NCBI GenBank assembly: GCA_016930735.1
Contig: JAFGGF010000166.1
Coordinates: 1 to 10,189, forward strand
Direction of reading: 5' to 3'
Length of the DNA: 10,189 nucleotides
From: Prolixibacteraceae bacterium
GTDB taxonomy: Bacteria > Bacteroidota > Bacteroidia > Bacteroidales > Prolixibacteraceae
The notes under the pieces are model-generated. The model ran no database searches and had not been told where the DNA came from. It worked only from the letters and a program-made list of their open reading frames with translations. Position 1 is the first letter of the stretch; each line of letters starts with the position of its first letter. Made by a program: the position numbers and the translations under genes. Below are positions 1 to 7,488 of the stretch, one piece after another.

Positions 1-65
1 AAATATTCAGAAAATTCCTAAAAAAAGTTTATGTTCGTCAGACTAACTGCTAAATCTGACTAACC

Positions 66-1493
66 ATGAAAAAAGGTATTTCGGAATTATTCAATCTCCA
101 TAATAAAAAAAACAGTCCCAAAAATCAATCTTCCCGCCGTAATTTTCTTCAGAAAGCAGCTTTGGGAGGGCTGGGAATGGGTTTCCTCATAAACTCGAAT
201 GATGTAGCTGCTCAAATTGAATTTGCAACTCAAAAAGTAAACCGCAGTTCAAATCCGTCAGATTTAAAAATTACCGATATGCGGATTGCAAATACGGTGG
301 ATGGACCTATACTGAAACTTTATACAAATCAGGACATTTTCGGGCTGGGGGAAGTCCGCGACCTGGCAGATCCTCGTTATGCACTCATGCTAAAAAGCCG
401 GATACTGGGGTTAAATCCGTGTTCAGTGGAGCAAACTTTTAAAGCCATTAAACAATTTGGAGGGCATGGAAGGCAGGGAGGTGGCGTCTCTGCAGTTGAA
501 ATGGCTTTGTGGGATCTGGCAGGAAAAGCTTACGATGTTCCGGTATACCAGTTGCTTGGAGGAAAATACCGTGATAATATCAGGATTTATGCCGATACAC
601 CTTCTTCAAAAGATCCTGAGGTTTATGCACAAAGAATGAAACGTCGTATGGAACAGGGTTTTACTTTTCTGAAAATGGATTTTGGCATTGGCCTGGTTAA
701 AGACATTCCGGGAGCGCTTGTAGGGGAAGGATTCTGGGAAGGCCAGAGTGAGTGGGATCAGCGACGGCTCGGCAATTTGAGCAATACCAAACATCCTTTT
801 ACGAGAATCCAGATCACCGACCTTGGATTGGAAAAGATGGTAGAATATGTCCATCAGGTGAGGGAGATTGTTGGTTATGAAATCCCAATGTCAGCCGACC
901 ATTTTGGCCACTTTGATACAAATACCGCAATCCGCCTGGGAAATGCGGTGGAAAAATACCAGCTTGCGTGGCTGGAAGATATGGTTCCGTGGTTTTATAC
1001 CGAAAAATGGAAAGAAATAACTCATGCAATTAACACTCCGACTTTGACGGGGGAAGACATCTTTGGGAAAGAAGAATTCAGGAAACTCTGTGATGAACAT
1101 GCCGTAGATATGATACAACCCGACCTGGCAACAGCAGGTGGTATCCTGGAAACCAAACAGATAGGCGATTATGCTGAAGAAAAAGGAGTTGCCATGGCCT
1201 TACACTGTGCCGGGACTCCGGTTTCATTTATGGCCAATGTTCATTGTGCTGCTGCTACGCAGAACTTTATTGCTCTGGAACACCACGATGTGGATTCTGA
1301 TTACTGGGAAACCTATATTAAAAGGTCAGAACCTGTTTTACAGAAGGGATTTGTAAAAGTGCCTGAAGCACCCGGACTTGGTGTTGAACTGAACGAAGAA
1401 GTGGTAAAAGAACACCTTCGCAGAGGGGAAGAAATGTTTGCCCCTACTGAAGAATGGAACTCTCGTGATTCGTGGGACCGTACCTGGAGCTAA
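66..1493 (+). CDS. Tat-exported enolase-superfamily protein, mandelate racemase subgroup (probable acid-sugar dehydratase)
   Basis: A 475-residue enolase-superfamily protein. The N-terminus is a twin-arginine signal: S23-R-R-N-F-L-Q, then a hydrophobic stretch (about 31-42) and likely cleavage after VAA49. The metal ligands are D278 (SADHFG), E304 (WLED) and E330 (TGED), with an Asp-His dyad D353/H380 (QPDLATAGG, ALHCAG). All five sit at a constant +83 offset from D195, E221, E247, D270 and H297 of Pseudomonas mandelate racemase, which fixes the subgroup. The beta-2 KxK motif reads K203-M-D205, so the second lysine is missing, and about 44 extra Trp-rich residues lie between it and D278. This points to an acid-sugar dehydratase using H380 rather than a racemase; the substrate cannot be read. 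No other ATG precedes M38, so ATG 66 is the start. It leads a cluster with a carrier and an RraA-like aldolase. Superfamily is near certain; reaction is inferred. Confidence 0.93.
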   Translation: MKKGISELFNLHNKKNSPKNQSSRRNFLQKAALGGLGMGFLINSNDVAAQIEFATQKVNRSSNPSDLKITDMRIANTVDGPILKLYTNQDIFGLGEVRDLADPRYALMLKSRILGLNPCSVEQTFKAIKQFGGHGRQGGGVSAVEMALWDLAGKAYDVPVYQLLGGKYRDNIRIYADTPSSKDPEVYAQRMKRRMEQGFTFLKMDFGIGLVKDIPGALVGEGFWEGQSEWDQRRLGNLSNTKHPFTRIQITDLGLEKMVEYVHQVREIVGYEIPMSADHFGHFDTNTAIRLGNAVEKYQLAWLEDMVPWFYTEKWKEITHAINTPTLTGEDIFGKEEFRKLCDEHAVDMIQPDLATAGGILETKQIGDYAEEKGVAMALHCAGTPVSFMANVHCAAATQNFIALEHHDVDSDYWETYIKRSEPVLQKGFVKVPEAPGLGVELNEEVVKEHLRRGEEMFAPTEEWNSRDSWDRTWS

Positions 1494-1507
1494 TAATTCT
1501 GAATTAT
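1493..1507 (+). other. Short AT-only hairpin after the enolase-superfamily gene
   Basis: ATAATT and AATTAT form a 6-bp stem around a CTG loop, starting on the last base of the stop codon. There is no T-tract, so it is too weak to call a terminator. It is one of three spacer hairpins here with a CTGAATT core (see 3851-3875 and 8704-8727). Confidence 0.4.
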
Positions 1508-1565
1508 GAGTTTTAAATATTGAATGAAAAATAAAACCTGATCCTAACAATATTAATTGTAAACT

Positions 1566-2837
1566 GTGAAAAAATCGACGTTCAAATTATTTCTTTTTAT
1601 TGGTACTCTTTTTTTTATTGCATTTGCCGTTCTGTATGTTGCAAAACAGAATTATTTAACCGGCCCGTTTCTGATTCTGGGATTTGTCTCCTTTGCAATT
1701 GCTGTGCGAGGTTTTGAATTATTTAAAGGATTTTCCTATTCATTATGGATATTTACAGCAGTCACTGTTGCAATGTATTATCCGCAGTTATTCGTTTCGG
1801 TAGGTAGTTTTGAATTGAAAAAACTTATAGTGCCACTACTTCAGATCATCATGTTTGGAATGGGTTCACAAATGAGCCTGAATGATTTTAAAGGTGTAAT
1901 TAAAATGCCAAAAGGCGTAATTGCCGGAATAATCTGCCAGTTTACTATCATGCCGGTTGTAGGAATTTCGGTGGCAACACTTTTTAATTTTCCCCCGGAA
2001 ATTGCTGCCGGAATTGTTCTGGTTGGTTCTTCACCCAGCGGACTGGCATCCAATGTTATGTCGTTTATTGCAAAAGCCAACCTTGCGTTATCGGTTACAC
2101 TAACAGCTGTTGCAACCCTTTTATCTCCTTTACTGACACCGCTTCTTATGAAAACTTTTGCGGGAGAAATGATCGAAGTGAATTTCTGGAAAATGATGCT
2201 TGATATTTTTAATATGATCATCCTCCCGATAATTGCCGGGTTGATTTTTAATGTTTTTGTTTACAAAAAAGTATCCATTAATGGATTGGTTTTTCAAATT
2301 ATCGGATTTCTTGCGATTATTATTCTCAAGAATTTTATCTCCTGGCAGACAACCGGAATTGAGATATCCGTTTTTGTAAAAAATATTTTGTCTGATGTTG
2401 CCTGGTTTATGATCCTTCCGGTAATCGGAGCATCTGTTTTTAAATATCTGGCAAAAGGAAGAAAAGAATGGCTTGACAAATCAATGGCATTTATTTCAAT
2501 GTTAGGAATCGGAGTGATCATTACCATAATAACAGCTACGGGCCGCGACAGCCTACTGGATGTCGGGTTGCTTTTAATACTTGCCTGTTTTATACATAAT
2601 ACATTTGGATATGGGCTTGGTTATGCTATCAGTAAATTTATTCTGAGAATGGATGAAAAAGACTGCCGAACCATCGCCCTCGAAGTTGGAATGCAAAACG
2701 GGGGCCTGGCTTCGGGACTTGCTTTGGAAATGGGTAAAGTTGCAACTGTTGGACTGGCACCCGCTATTTTCGGACCAATGATGAACATTACCGGCTCGTC
2801 GCTGGCAACATGGTGGAGAAATAAAGTAAAATTATAA
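1566..2837 (+). CDS. Bile acid:sodium symporter (BASS) family carrier
   Basis: A 423-residue polytopic inner-membrane protein of the SBF/BASS family, sodium-coupled importers of organic anions such as bile acids, pantoate or pyruvate. Every sodium-site side chain recalled from the bacterial ASBT structure has a counterpart: Q125, S162-N163 (GLASNV), S176 and T180 (ALSVTLT), then E373 and Q377 (ALEVGMQNGG). MFGMG at 96-100 and the SSPSGLASN stretch at 155-163 are also typical. It is longer than the usual 300-330 residues: about two extra membrane segments precede the core (about 8-26 and 32-50), and some 65 extra residues lie between T180 and E373. The start is GTG at 1566, because an in-frame stop at 1560 rules out anything upstream and the next Met is at residue 70. 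It lies between two exported enzymes, so it probably imports their acid product; the substrate is unknown. Confidence 0.92.
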   Translation: MKKSTFKLFLFIGTLFFIAFAVLYVAKQNYLTGPFLILGFVSFAIAVRGFELFKGFSYSLWIFTAVTVAMYYPQLFVSVGSFELKKLIVPLLQIIMFGMGSQMSLNDFKGVIKMPKGVIAGIICQFTIMPVVGISVATLFNFPPEIAAGIVLVGSSPSGLASNVMSFIAKANLALSVTLTAVATLLSPLLTPLLMKTFAGEMIEVNFWKMMLDIFNMIILPIIAGLIFNVFVYKKVSINGLVFQIIGFLAIIILKNFISWQTTGIEISVFVKNILSDVAWFMILPVIGASVFKYLAKGRKEWLDKSMAFISMLGIGVIITIITATGRDSLLDVGLLLILACFIHNTFGYGLGYAISKFILRMDEKDCRTIALEVGMQNGGLASGLALEMGKVATVGLAPAIFGPMMNITGSSLATWWRNKVKL

Positions 2838-2858
2838 ATGTTGAATGTTGAATGTTGA
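2838..2858 (+). repeat. Three tandem copies of heptamer ATGTTGA
   Basis: Perfect copies of ATGTTGA lie at 2838-2844, 2845-2851 and 2852-2858, directly after the carrier's stop codon, followed by a diverged ATTTTAA unit. It lies in the 82-base spacer before the RraA-like gene. No hairpin or ORF explains it. Confidence 0.9.
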
Positions 2859-2919
2859 ATTTTAAGTGCTAACGACTTTGCAATAAATAACAAATGTAAC
2901 GATCAAATAATCAATCATC

Positions 2920-3840
2920 ATGAAAAAACTACTTATACTTTTAACAATCCTTTGTTTTTCTCTTTTGGGAATTGCTCAGATACAACCGTCGGTAGATCTG
3001 ATGAAGTTTTACACTCCCGACTGGGAAGGTGAACGCGACCAATACGGGCGGCCCATGGTACCGGATGAACTGCTCGACCGTCTACTAAACCTTTCCATTG
3101 AGGAAGTGTGGGGTGTTTTACGAAACGAACGTTTTAATAACCAGTTTGAAGGTGGATGGGAAATGTTGCATTCCGATCAACCCTTTGTGGGACGTGCACT
3201 TACTGCACAATATATGCCACTCCGGCCCGATTTAAACAATAAAATTACTGAACTCGGAAAGGAGGAAGGCAGGATCGGGGCATCCAACTCATGGCCCATC
3301 GATATGCTTAAAGAACGCGATGTATATGTTGCCGACGGTTATGGGAAAATATTTAACGGAACTCTGATTGGCGACAACCTTGGAAATTCGATTTATGCCA
3401 AAACAAAGACCGGCGTTGTTTTCGATGCTGGCTCCCGTGACATGGAAGGACTCAGCAAAATAGAAGGATTTAATGCTTTTGTCCGTGGTTGGGATCCGAC
3501 ATATCTGATGGAATCCATGTTGACCGGTGTTAATGTACCTATCCGTATTGGAGCTGCAACTGTTGTCCCGGGTGATGTTGTTCTGGCAAAACCTGAAGGG
3601 GTGATTTTTGTCCCTGCTTATCTGGTGCAAAAAGTGGTAATTACAGGTGAATTTATCGGATTGCGTGATAAATTCGGGCATGCCATGTTAAAAGCAGGAG
3701 TTTATACTCCCGGGCAGATTGATGGCCGCTGGACCGATGAGATTAAGGATGCATTTATTAAATGGCTTGATGATAATCCCGACGAACTTCCCATGTCGCG
3801 TGAAGAACTGGATGAATACATGAAAAACAGGACCTGGTAG
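2920..3840 (+). CDS. Exported RraA-family / HMG-aldolase-like protein
   Basis: A 306-residue RraA-family protein. The family includes 4-hydroxy-4-methyl-2-oxoglutarate (HMG) aldolases, which are divalent-metal enzymes that cleave or decarboxylate 2-keto acids to give pyruvate, and RraA, an RNase E inhibitor that does no chemistry. The catalytic D-X20-R-D signature is exact: D152 (IGDNLG), then R173-D174 (FDAGSRD) after 20 residues. This argues for an enzyme rather than a pure RNase regulator. A Sec signal peptide is evident: KK, a leucine-rich core at 4-17, and likely cleavage after A19 (GIA-Q). A preceding Cys12 does not form a lipobox. RraA itself is about 160 residues and HMG aldolases about 210-240, so this one has extra N-terminal (20-85) and charged C-terminal (265-306) segments. 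The start is ATG 2920, with no Shine-Dalgarno. It probably acts on the keto acid made by the exported dehydratase upstream; the substrate is inferred. Confidence 0.9.
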   Translation: MKKLLILLTILCFSLLGIAQIQPSVDLMKFYTPDWEGERDQYGRPMVPDELLDRLLNLSIEEVWGVLRNERFNNQFEGGWEMLHSDQPFVGRALTAQYMPLRPDLNNKITELGKEEGRIGASNSWPIDMLKERDVYVADGYGKIFNGTLIGDNLGNSIYAKTKTGVVFDAGSRDMEGLSKIEGFNAFVRGWDPTYLMESMLTGVNVPIRIGAATVVPGDVVLAKPEGVIFVPAYLVQKVVITGEFIGLRDKFGHAMLKAGVYTPGQIDGRWTDEIKDAFIKWLDDNPDELPMSREELDEYMKNRTW

Positions 3841-3850
3841 GGAAATTATA

Positions 3851-3875
3851 AATTTCAAATTCTGAATTTTAAATT
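3851..3875 (+). terminator. AT-only hairpin after the RraA-like gene, possible weak terminator
   Basis: AATTTCAAATT at 3851-3861 pairs with AATTTTAAATT at 3865-3875 around a CTG loop, giving 11 positions with one C-T mismatch. It starts 11 bases after the stop codon, but the stem has no G-C pairs and no T-tract follows. It fits the end of the three-gene cluster, though it may be only a spacer repeat. Confidence 0.35.
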
Positions 3876-3943
3876 AATCACTTTAAAAATTAATTGCATT
3901 TCATATTTATATGGAACCCTCTGAAGCTTTCAATTAAAATCTT

Positions 3944-3951
3944 TACTTTTG
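3944..3951 (+). promoter_or_regulatory. Bacteroidota -7 promoter element for pheT
   Basis: TACTTTTG matches TAnnTTTG exactly and would start transcription near 3958, leaving a leader of about 28 bases before the pheT ATG. No convincing TTG -33 element lies at the expected distance. It separates pheT from the upstream catabolic cluster. Confidence 0.55.
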
Positions 3952-3985
3952 CAGGATTAAAAATTCTTTTGAAAGCTGATTCCAA

Positions 3986-6436
3986 ATGAAGATATCTTAC
4001 AACTGGTTAAAAGATTACATCGATTTTGATTTAAGCCCGGAAAAACTGGCTGAGATTTTAACGGAAACCGGACTTGAAGTTGCCGGAGTTGAAAAAGTTG
4101 AAAACATCAAAGGAGGGCTCGAAGGCTTTGTGGTTGGAGAAGTTATTACCTGTGAACCACACCCTGACTCTGACCATCTGAGTAAAACAACTGTAAATGT
4201 CGGGCATCAGGTGTTGCCGATTGTTTGCGGTGCTCCCAACGTTGCTGCCGGGCAAAAAGTTGTGGTTGCAACAGTTGGAACAACCCTTTATATGGGAGAC
4301 GGTGAATTTCAGATTAAAAAAGCAAAAATCCGTGGTGAAGTTTCTGAAGGAATGATCTGTGCCGAAGATGAAATGGGAATGGGTACCGACCACGAGGGAA
4401 TTATGGTCCTCAACGAACTGGCAAAACCGGGAACTCCGGCAAAAGAATATTTTAATATCCAATCCGACTGGGCTATCGAAATCGACCTTACACCTAACCG
4501 GATAGACGGCGCTTCACACATAGGTGTAGCCCGCGACTTAGCCGCATACCTCAATTTGAAAAATGAAATAACTTATAAAAAACCATCGGTCGAAGAATTT
4601 AAGGTTGACAACCACGACCTTGAAATCCCGATCGAAATAAAAAATCCGGAAGCATGCCCGCGTTACTCCGGTGTAACAATTACTGATGTTAAAATTGCAG
4701 ATTCACCAACATGGTTACAAAACCGGTTAAAAGCCATCGGCCTAACTCCGATCAATAATGTGGTTGATATAACCAATTTTGTCCTTTATGAAACGGCTCA
4801 ACCTCTTCATGCTTTTGATGCCGATGAAATTAAAGGAGGCAAAGTTGTAGTCAGGACCATGGAAGCCGGAACAAAATTTATCACTCTTGATGAAGAAGAA
4901 CGCGAACTTAGCTCTGAAGACCTGATGATCTGTAATACAGAAGACGGGATGTGTATAGGTGGTGTTTTTGGCGGAATCAGGTCGGGTGTAAAAGAAAGCA
5001 CAAAAAACATTTTCCTGGAAAGTGCCTGTTTCGACCCGGTTTTTATACGTAAAACCGCACGCCGTCACGGATTAAATACTGATGCCTCGTTCCGGTTTGA
5101 AAGAGGAACTGACCCAAACGAAACCATTTATGCATTAAAAAGGGCTGCCCTCCTTATAAAAGAAATTGCCGGAGGCAGGATCTCCTCAGAAATTGTGGAT
5201 TTCTATCCGGAACCGGTTGCCGACTTCGAAGTAAATATTTCTTATAAAAATATTTTGCGGCTAATCGGGAAAGAACTTGGTGTCGAAACGATAAAAAAGA
5301 TTCTTACATCATTGGAAATAAAGGTTGTTTCGGAAGATGAAAACGGACTGACTGTTCACGTTCCACCTTACCGTGTAGATGTACAGCGTGAAGCCGATGT
5401 CATTGAAGAGATCCTCAGGATTTACGGATACAACAATATTGAAATTCCATCCATTGTAAAATCAACACTTCAGACTTCGCAAAAACCAGCTCCAAACAAA
5501 ATCAGGAATATTATTTCTGATATGCTTACTTCTTTGGGATTTAACGAAATTATGTCGAATTCGCTGACAAAGGCTGTTTACTATGAAGGATTAAAAGATT
5601 ACCCGGAAACGAAAACCGTTAAACTGTTTAATCCGTTAAGCCAGGATTTAAACTCCATGCGCCAGACTTTGCTGTTTGGAGGATTGGAAAGCATTGCCTA
5701 TAATGCAAACCGGCAAAACCGCAATATCCGTTTTTATGAGTTCGGGAATTGTTATTTTTCCAAAGGTACCGACCTGAAAGAATCGCCTGCTGATAATTAT
5801 TTCGAGGAAGAACACCTTGGGCTTTTTATTTCAGGGAATAAAGAACAGGAAAGCTGGAATTCACCTGTTCAGGAATCATCATTTTCACAATTAAAAACAT
5901 TCACAGAGAATATCCTGAAAAAGACCGGTTTTAACCTTCAGAATCTGAAAGTTGAAAACTCTGAAAATGAACTTTTTTCAGAAGGATTGACCTATTTTGG
6001 CAGGAATGGTAAAAAGCTGGTTGAAATGGGTATAGTGAATAAAAAATGGCTGAAAAAGTTTGAAATCAGCAATCCGGTTTATTACAGCGATTTTGATTGG
6101 GGACAGTTGTTCCTTGAGCTTAAATCGAATAAAACAGAATTCTCTGAAATACCTAAATATCCGGCAGTACGACGCGACCTGGCAATCCTGGTCGATAAAA
6201 AAATAAAATTCATTGAACTGGAAAAACTGGCTTATCAGACAGAACGAAATATCCTACGAGAAGTAAACCTTTTTGATGTTTACGAAGGGAAAGGAATTCC
6301 GAATGATAAAAAATCGTATGCGATCAGTTATATTCTTCGTGATGATTTAAGAACACTGAAAGATAAACAGATCGATAAAGTTATGAATAAACTGGTTTCG
6401 GTGTATGAACGTGAACTGGGAGCACAGTTAAGATAA
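3986..6436 (+). CDS. pheT: Phenylalanine--tRNA ligase beta subunit
   Basis: The beta chain (816 residues) of the cytoplasmic alpha2-beta2 phenylalanyl-tRNA synthetase, which charges tRNA-Phe and hydrolyses Tyr-tRNA-Phe. Domains in order are the N-terminal helix region (1-40); an EMAP/OB-type tRNA-binding domain (about 42-155, PHPDSDHLS at 58-66); the B3/B4 editing domain (about 213-387, with FRFERGTDP at 369-377); the B5 domain (about 412-486, acidic D465, D471, E474 and E475 ahead of RIYGY); a catalytic-like core (about 490-715); and the C-terminal FDX-ACB anticodon-binding domain (about 720-816, opening with PKYPAVRRD). Length and order are normal for Bacteroidota and no key motif is broken. 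pheS is not in this window, so the two subunit genes are unlinked or pheS is further away. It has its own -7 element upstream and a strong terminator directly after. Confidence 0.99.
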   Translation: MKISYNWLKDYIDFDLSPEKLAEILTETGLEVAGVEKVENIKGGLEGFVVGEVITCEPHPDSDHLSKTTVNVGHQVLPIVCGAPNVAAGQKVVVATVGTTLYMGDGEFQIKKAKIRGEVSEGMICAEDEMGMGTDHEGIMVLNELAKPGTPAKEYFNIQSDWAIEIDLTPNRIDGASHIGVARDLAAYLNLKNEITYKKPSVEEFKVDNHDLEIPIEIKNPEACPRYSGVTITDVKIADSPTWLQNRLKAIGLTPINNVVDITNFVLYETAQPLHAFDADEIKGGKVVVRTMEAGTKFITLDEEERELSSEDLMICNTEDGMCIGGVFGGIRSGVKESTKNIFLESACFDPVFIRKTARRHGLNTDASFRFERGTDPNETIYALKRAALLIKEIAGGRISSEIVDFYPEPVADFEVNISYKNILRLIGKELGVETIKKILTSLEIKVVSEDENGLTVHVPPYRVDVQREADVIEEILRIYGYNNIEIPSIVKSTLQTSQKPAPNKIRNIISDMLTSLGFNEIMSNSLTKAVYYEGLKDYPETKTVKLFNPLSQDLNSMRQTLLFGGLESIAYNANRQNRNIRFYEFGNCYFSKGTDLKESPADNYFEEEHLGLFISGNKEQESWNSPVQESSFSQLKTFTENILKKTGFNLQNLKVENSENELFSEGLTYFGRNGKKLVEMGIVNKKWLKKFEISNPVYYSDFDWGQLFLELKSNKTEFSEIPKYPAVRRDLAILVDKKIKFIELEKLAYQTERNILREVNLFDVYEGKGIPNDKKSYAISYILRDDLRTLKDKQIDKVMNKLVSVYERELGAQLR

Positions 6437-6441
6437 AATCA

Positions 6442-6470
6442 AACGTCAGCCGGTTCGGTTGGCGTTTTTT
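6442..6470 (+). terminator. Intrinsic terminator of pheT
   Basis: AACGTCAGCC at 6442-6451 pairs fully with GGTTGGCGTT at 6457-6466 (10 bp, two G-T wobbles) around a GGTTC loop, and a run of six Ts covers 6465-6470. It begins six bases after the pheT stop. It is the clearest terminator in the window. Confidence 0.9.
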
Positions 6471-6479
6471 AGCCATAAT

Positions 6480-7379
6480 ATGCATAATCATACCAAGGGA
6501 ATTATTTACGCTTCGATAACCGCATTTTTCTGGGGTTTTCTGGCAATTGCCCTGAAAGTTGCCTCCCGTGAGTTTGAGCCGGTTACCATTGTTTGGTTCC
6601 GCTTTTTTGTGGCATTTACATTTTTGGCAGTCTGGCAGGGTTTTAAAAATCCCTCCTCCTTTAAGATACTGATTAAACCTCCTTTATTGCTGATTCTTGC
6701 TGCATTGGGTCTAAGCTGGAATTACCTTGGTTTTATGTTTGGTGTTCATTATACCACTCCCAGTAATGCCCAGCTTTTTATTCAAACAGGCCCTATCACA
6801 CTTGCCATTGTTGGCATCACCTTTTTTAAAGAAAAACTGGGGCGAAGGCAGATCATCGGGTTTATCCTGGCCATTGCCGGCCTGGGGCTTTTTTACAATC
6901 AGCAACTGGGTCAGTTTATAGAATCGGAAAATATTTATATTAAAGGTGTTTTTCTGACCATTTCAAGTGCACTGGCATGGGCTACCTACGCTTCATTGCA
7001 AAAAAAACTGGTCACACGTTTTTCCGTTCAGACACTGAACCTGTTCCTTTTCGGATTTCCCGCATTAATTTACCTTCCGTTTATTAACCTTAGCCCCTTA
7101 TTTGAATTGCACTGGACATGGTTTTTACTGATGATCTTTCTTGGCGCCAATACATTTATTGCCTACACCTGTATTGCAAACGCTTTAAAATACACCGAAG
7201 CCAATAAAGTTAGTATGATAATCATCCTGAATCCTCTGATTACCTTTGCAACAATGGGAATACTTACTTACCTCGATGTTTCATGGATTACAGGAGAAAG
7301 ATTTACTTTACTTTCTGTAATCGGGGCATTAATAGTATTATCGGGGGCAATGCTTGTGGCAGGTAAAAAGAAAAAGTAA
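6480..7379 (+). CDS. EamA-family (drug/metabolite transporter superfamily) permease
   Basis: An inner-membrane transporter of about 299 residues with ten predicted membrane helices in two EamA repeats (about 7-135 and 151-294). The first repeat closes with FFKEKLGRRQIIGF and the glycine-rich GLGLF helix, a typical EamA end; the second has NALKYTEANK before its last helices and a KKKK tail. The frame can be extended to a TTG at 6459, but that codon lies inside the terminator stem, so ATG 6480 (MHNHTKG) is the start. This leaves only nine bases between the terminator T-run and the ATG, with no Shine-Dalgarno and no TAnnTTTG box in between, so expression must come from read-through or a promoter inside pheT. 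EamA proteins export amino acids, metabolites or drugs; which one cannot be read here. Confidence 0.92.
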   Translation: MHNHTKGIIYASITAFFWGFLAIALKVASREFEPVTIVWFRFFVAFTFLAVWQGFKNPSSFKILIKPPLLLILAALGLSWNYLGFMFGVHYTTPSNAQLFIQTGPITLAIVGITFFKEKLGRRQIIGFILAIAGLGLFYNQQLGQFIESENIYIKGVFLTISSALAWATYASLQKKLVTRFSVQTLNLFLFGFPALIYLPFINLSPLFELHWTWFLLMIFLGANTFIAYTCIANALKYTEANKVSMIIILNPLITFATMGILTYLDVSWITGERFTLLSVIGALIVLSGAMLVAGKKKK

Positions 7380-7388
7380 CATAAAATC

Positions 7389-7409
7389 AGTTCCCTTAAA
7401 GAACTTTTT
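7389..7409 (+). terminator. Weak candidate terminator after the first EamA gene
   Basis: AGTTC at 7389-7393 pairs with GAACT at 7401-7405 around a seven-base loop, and T continues to 7409. The stem is only 5 bp, so this is a tentative call. Confidence 0.35.
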
Positions 7410-7452
7410 ATAACGGAATGAATTCCATTTAAACCGGAAAAGATTATTTTCT

Positions 7453-7460
7453 TACTTTTA
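7453..7460 (+). promoter_or_regulatory. Possible -7 element of the small zinc-finger gene
   Basis: TACTTTTA differs from TAnnTTTG only in the last base and lies 28 bases before the ATG at 7489. A second TACTTTTA at 7478-7485 is too close to the start to serve. No -33 element is visible. Confidence 0.3.
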
Positions 7461-7488
7461 TTACATATCTGAGCATTTACTTTTAGAC

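Noticed and set aside
1841..2221. 126-codon minus-strand frame inside the carrier gene
   Set aside because: It lies wholly within a well-supported membrane-protein gene on the other strand and has no domain motif.
1479..3840. Both exported enzymes end in an R-T-W sequence (DRTWS and NRTW)
   Set aside because: Three matching residues at two C-termini are too few to suggest a shared signal or common origin.
4058..4462. 134-codon minus-strand frame inside pheT
   Set aside because: Cys/Phe-rich antisense composition with no recognisable motif, entirely within pheT.
6459..6479. Longer N-terminus of the first EamA protein starting at TTG
   Set aside because: The codon lies in the terminator stem, the extra seven residues have no family support, and an ATG follows at 6480.
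7415..7426. Short palindrome GGAATGAATTCC in the spacer
   Set aside because: Its stem is 4-5 bp with a minimal loop and there is no neighbouring copy or regulator to support an operator.
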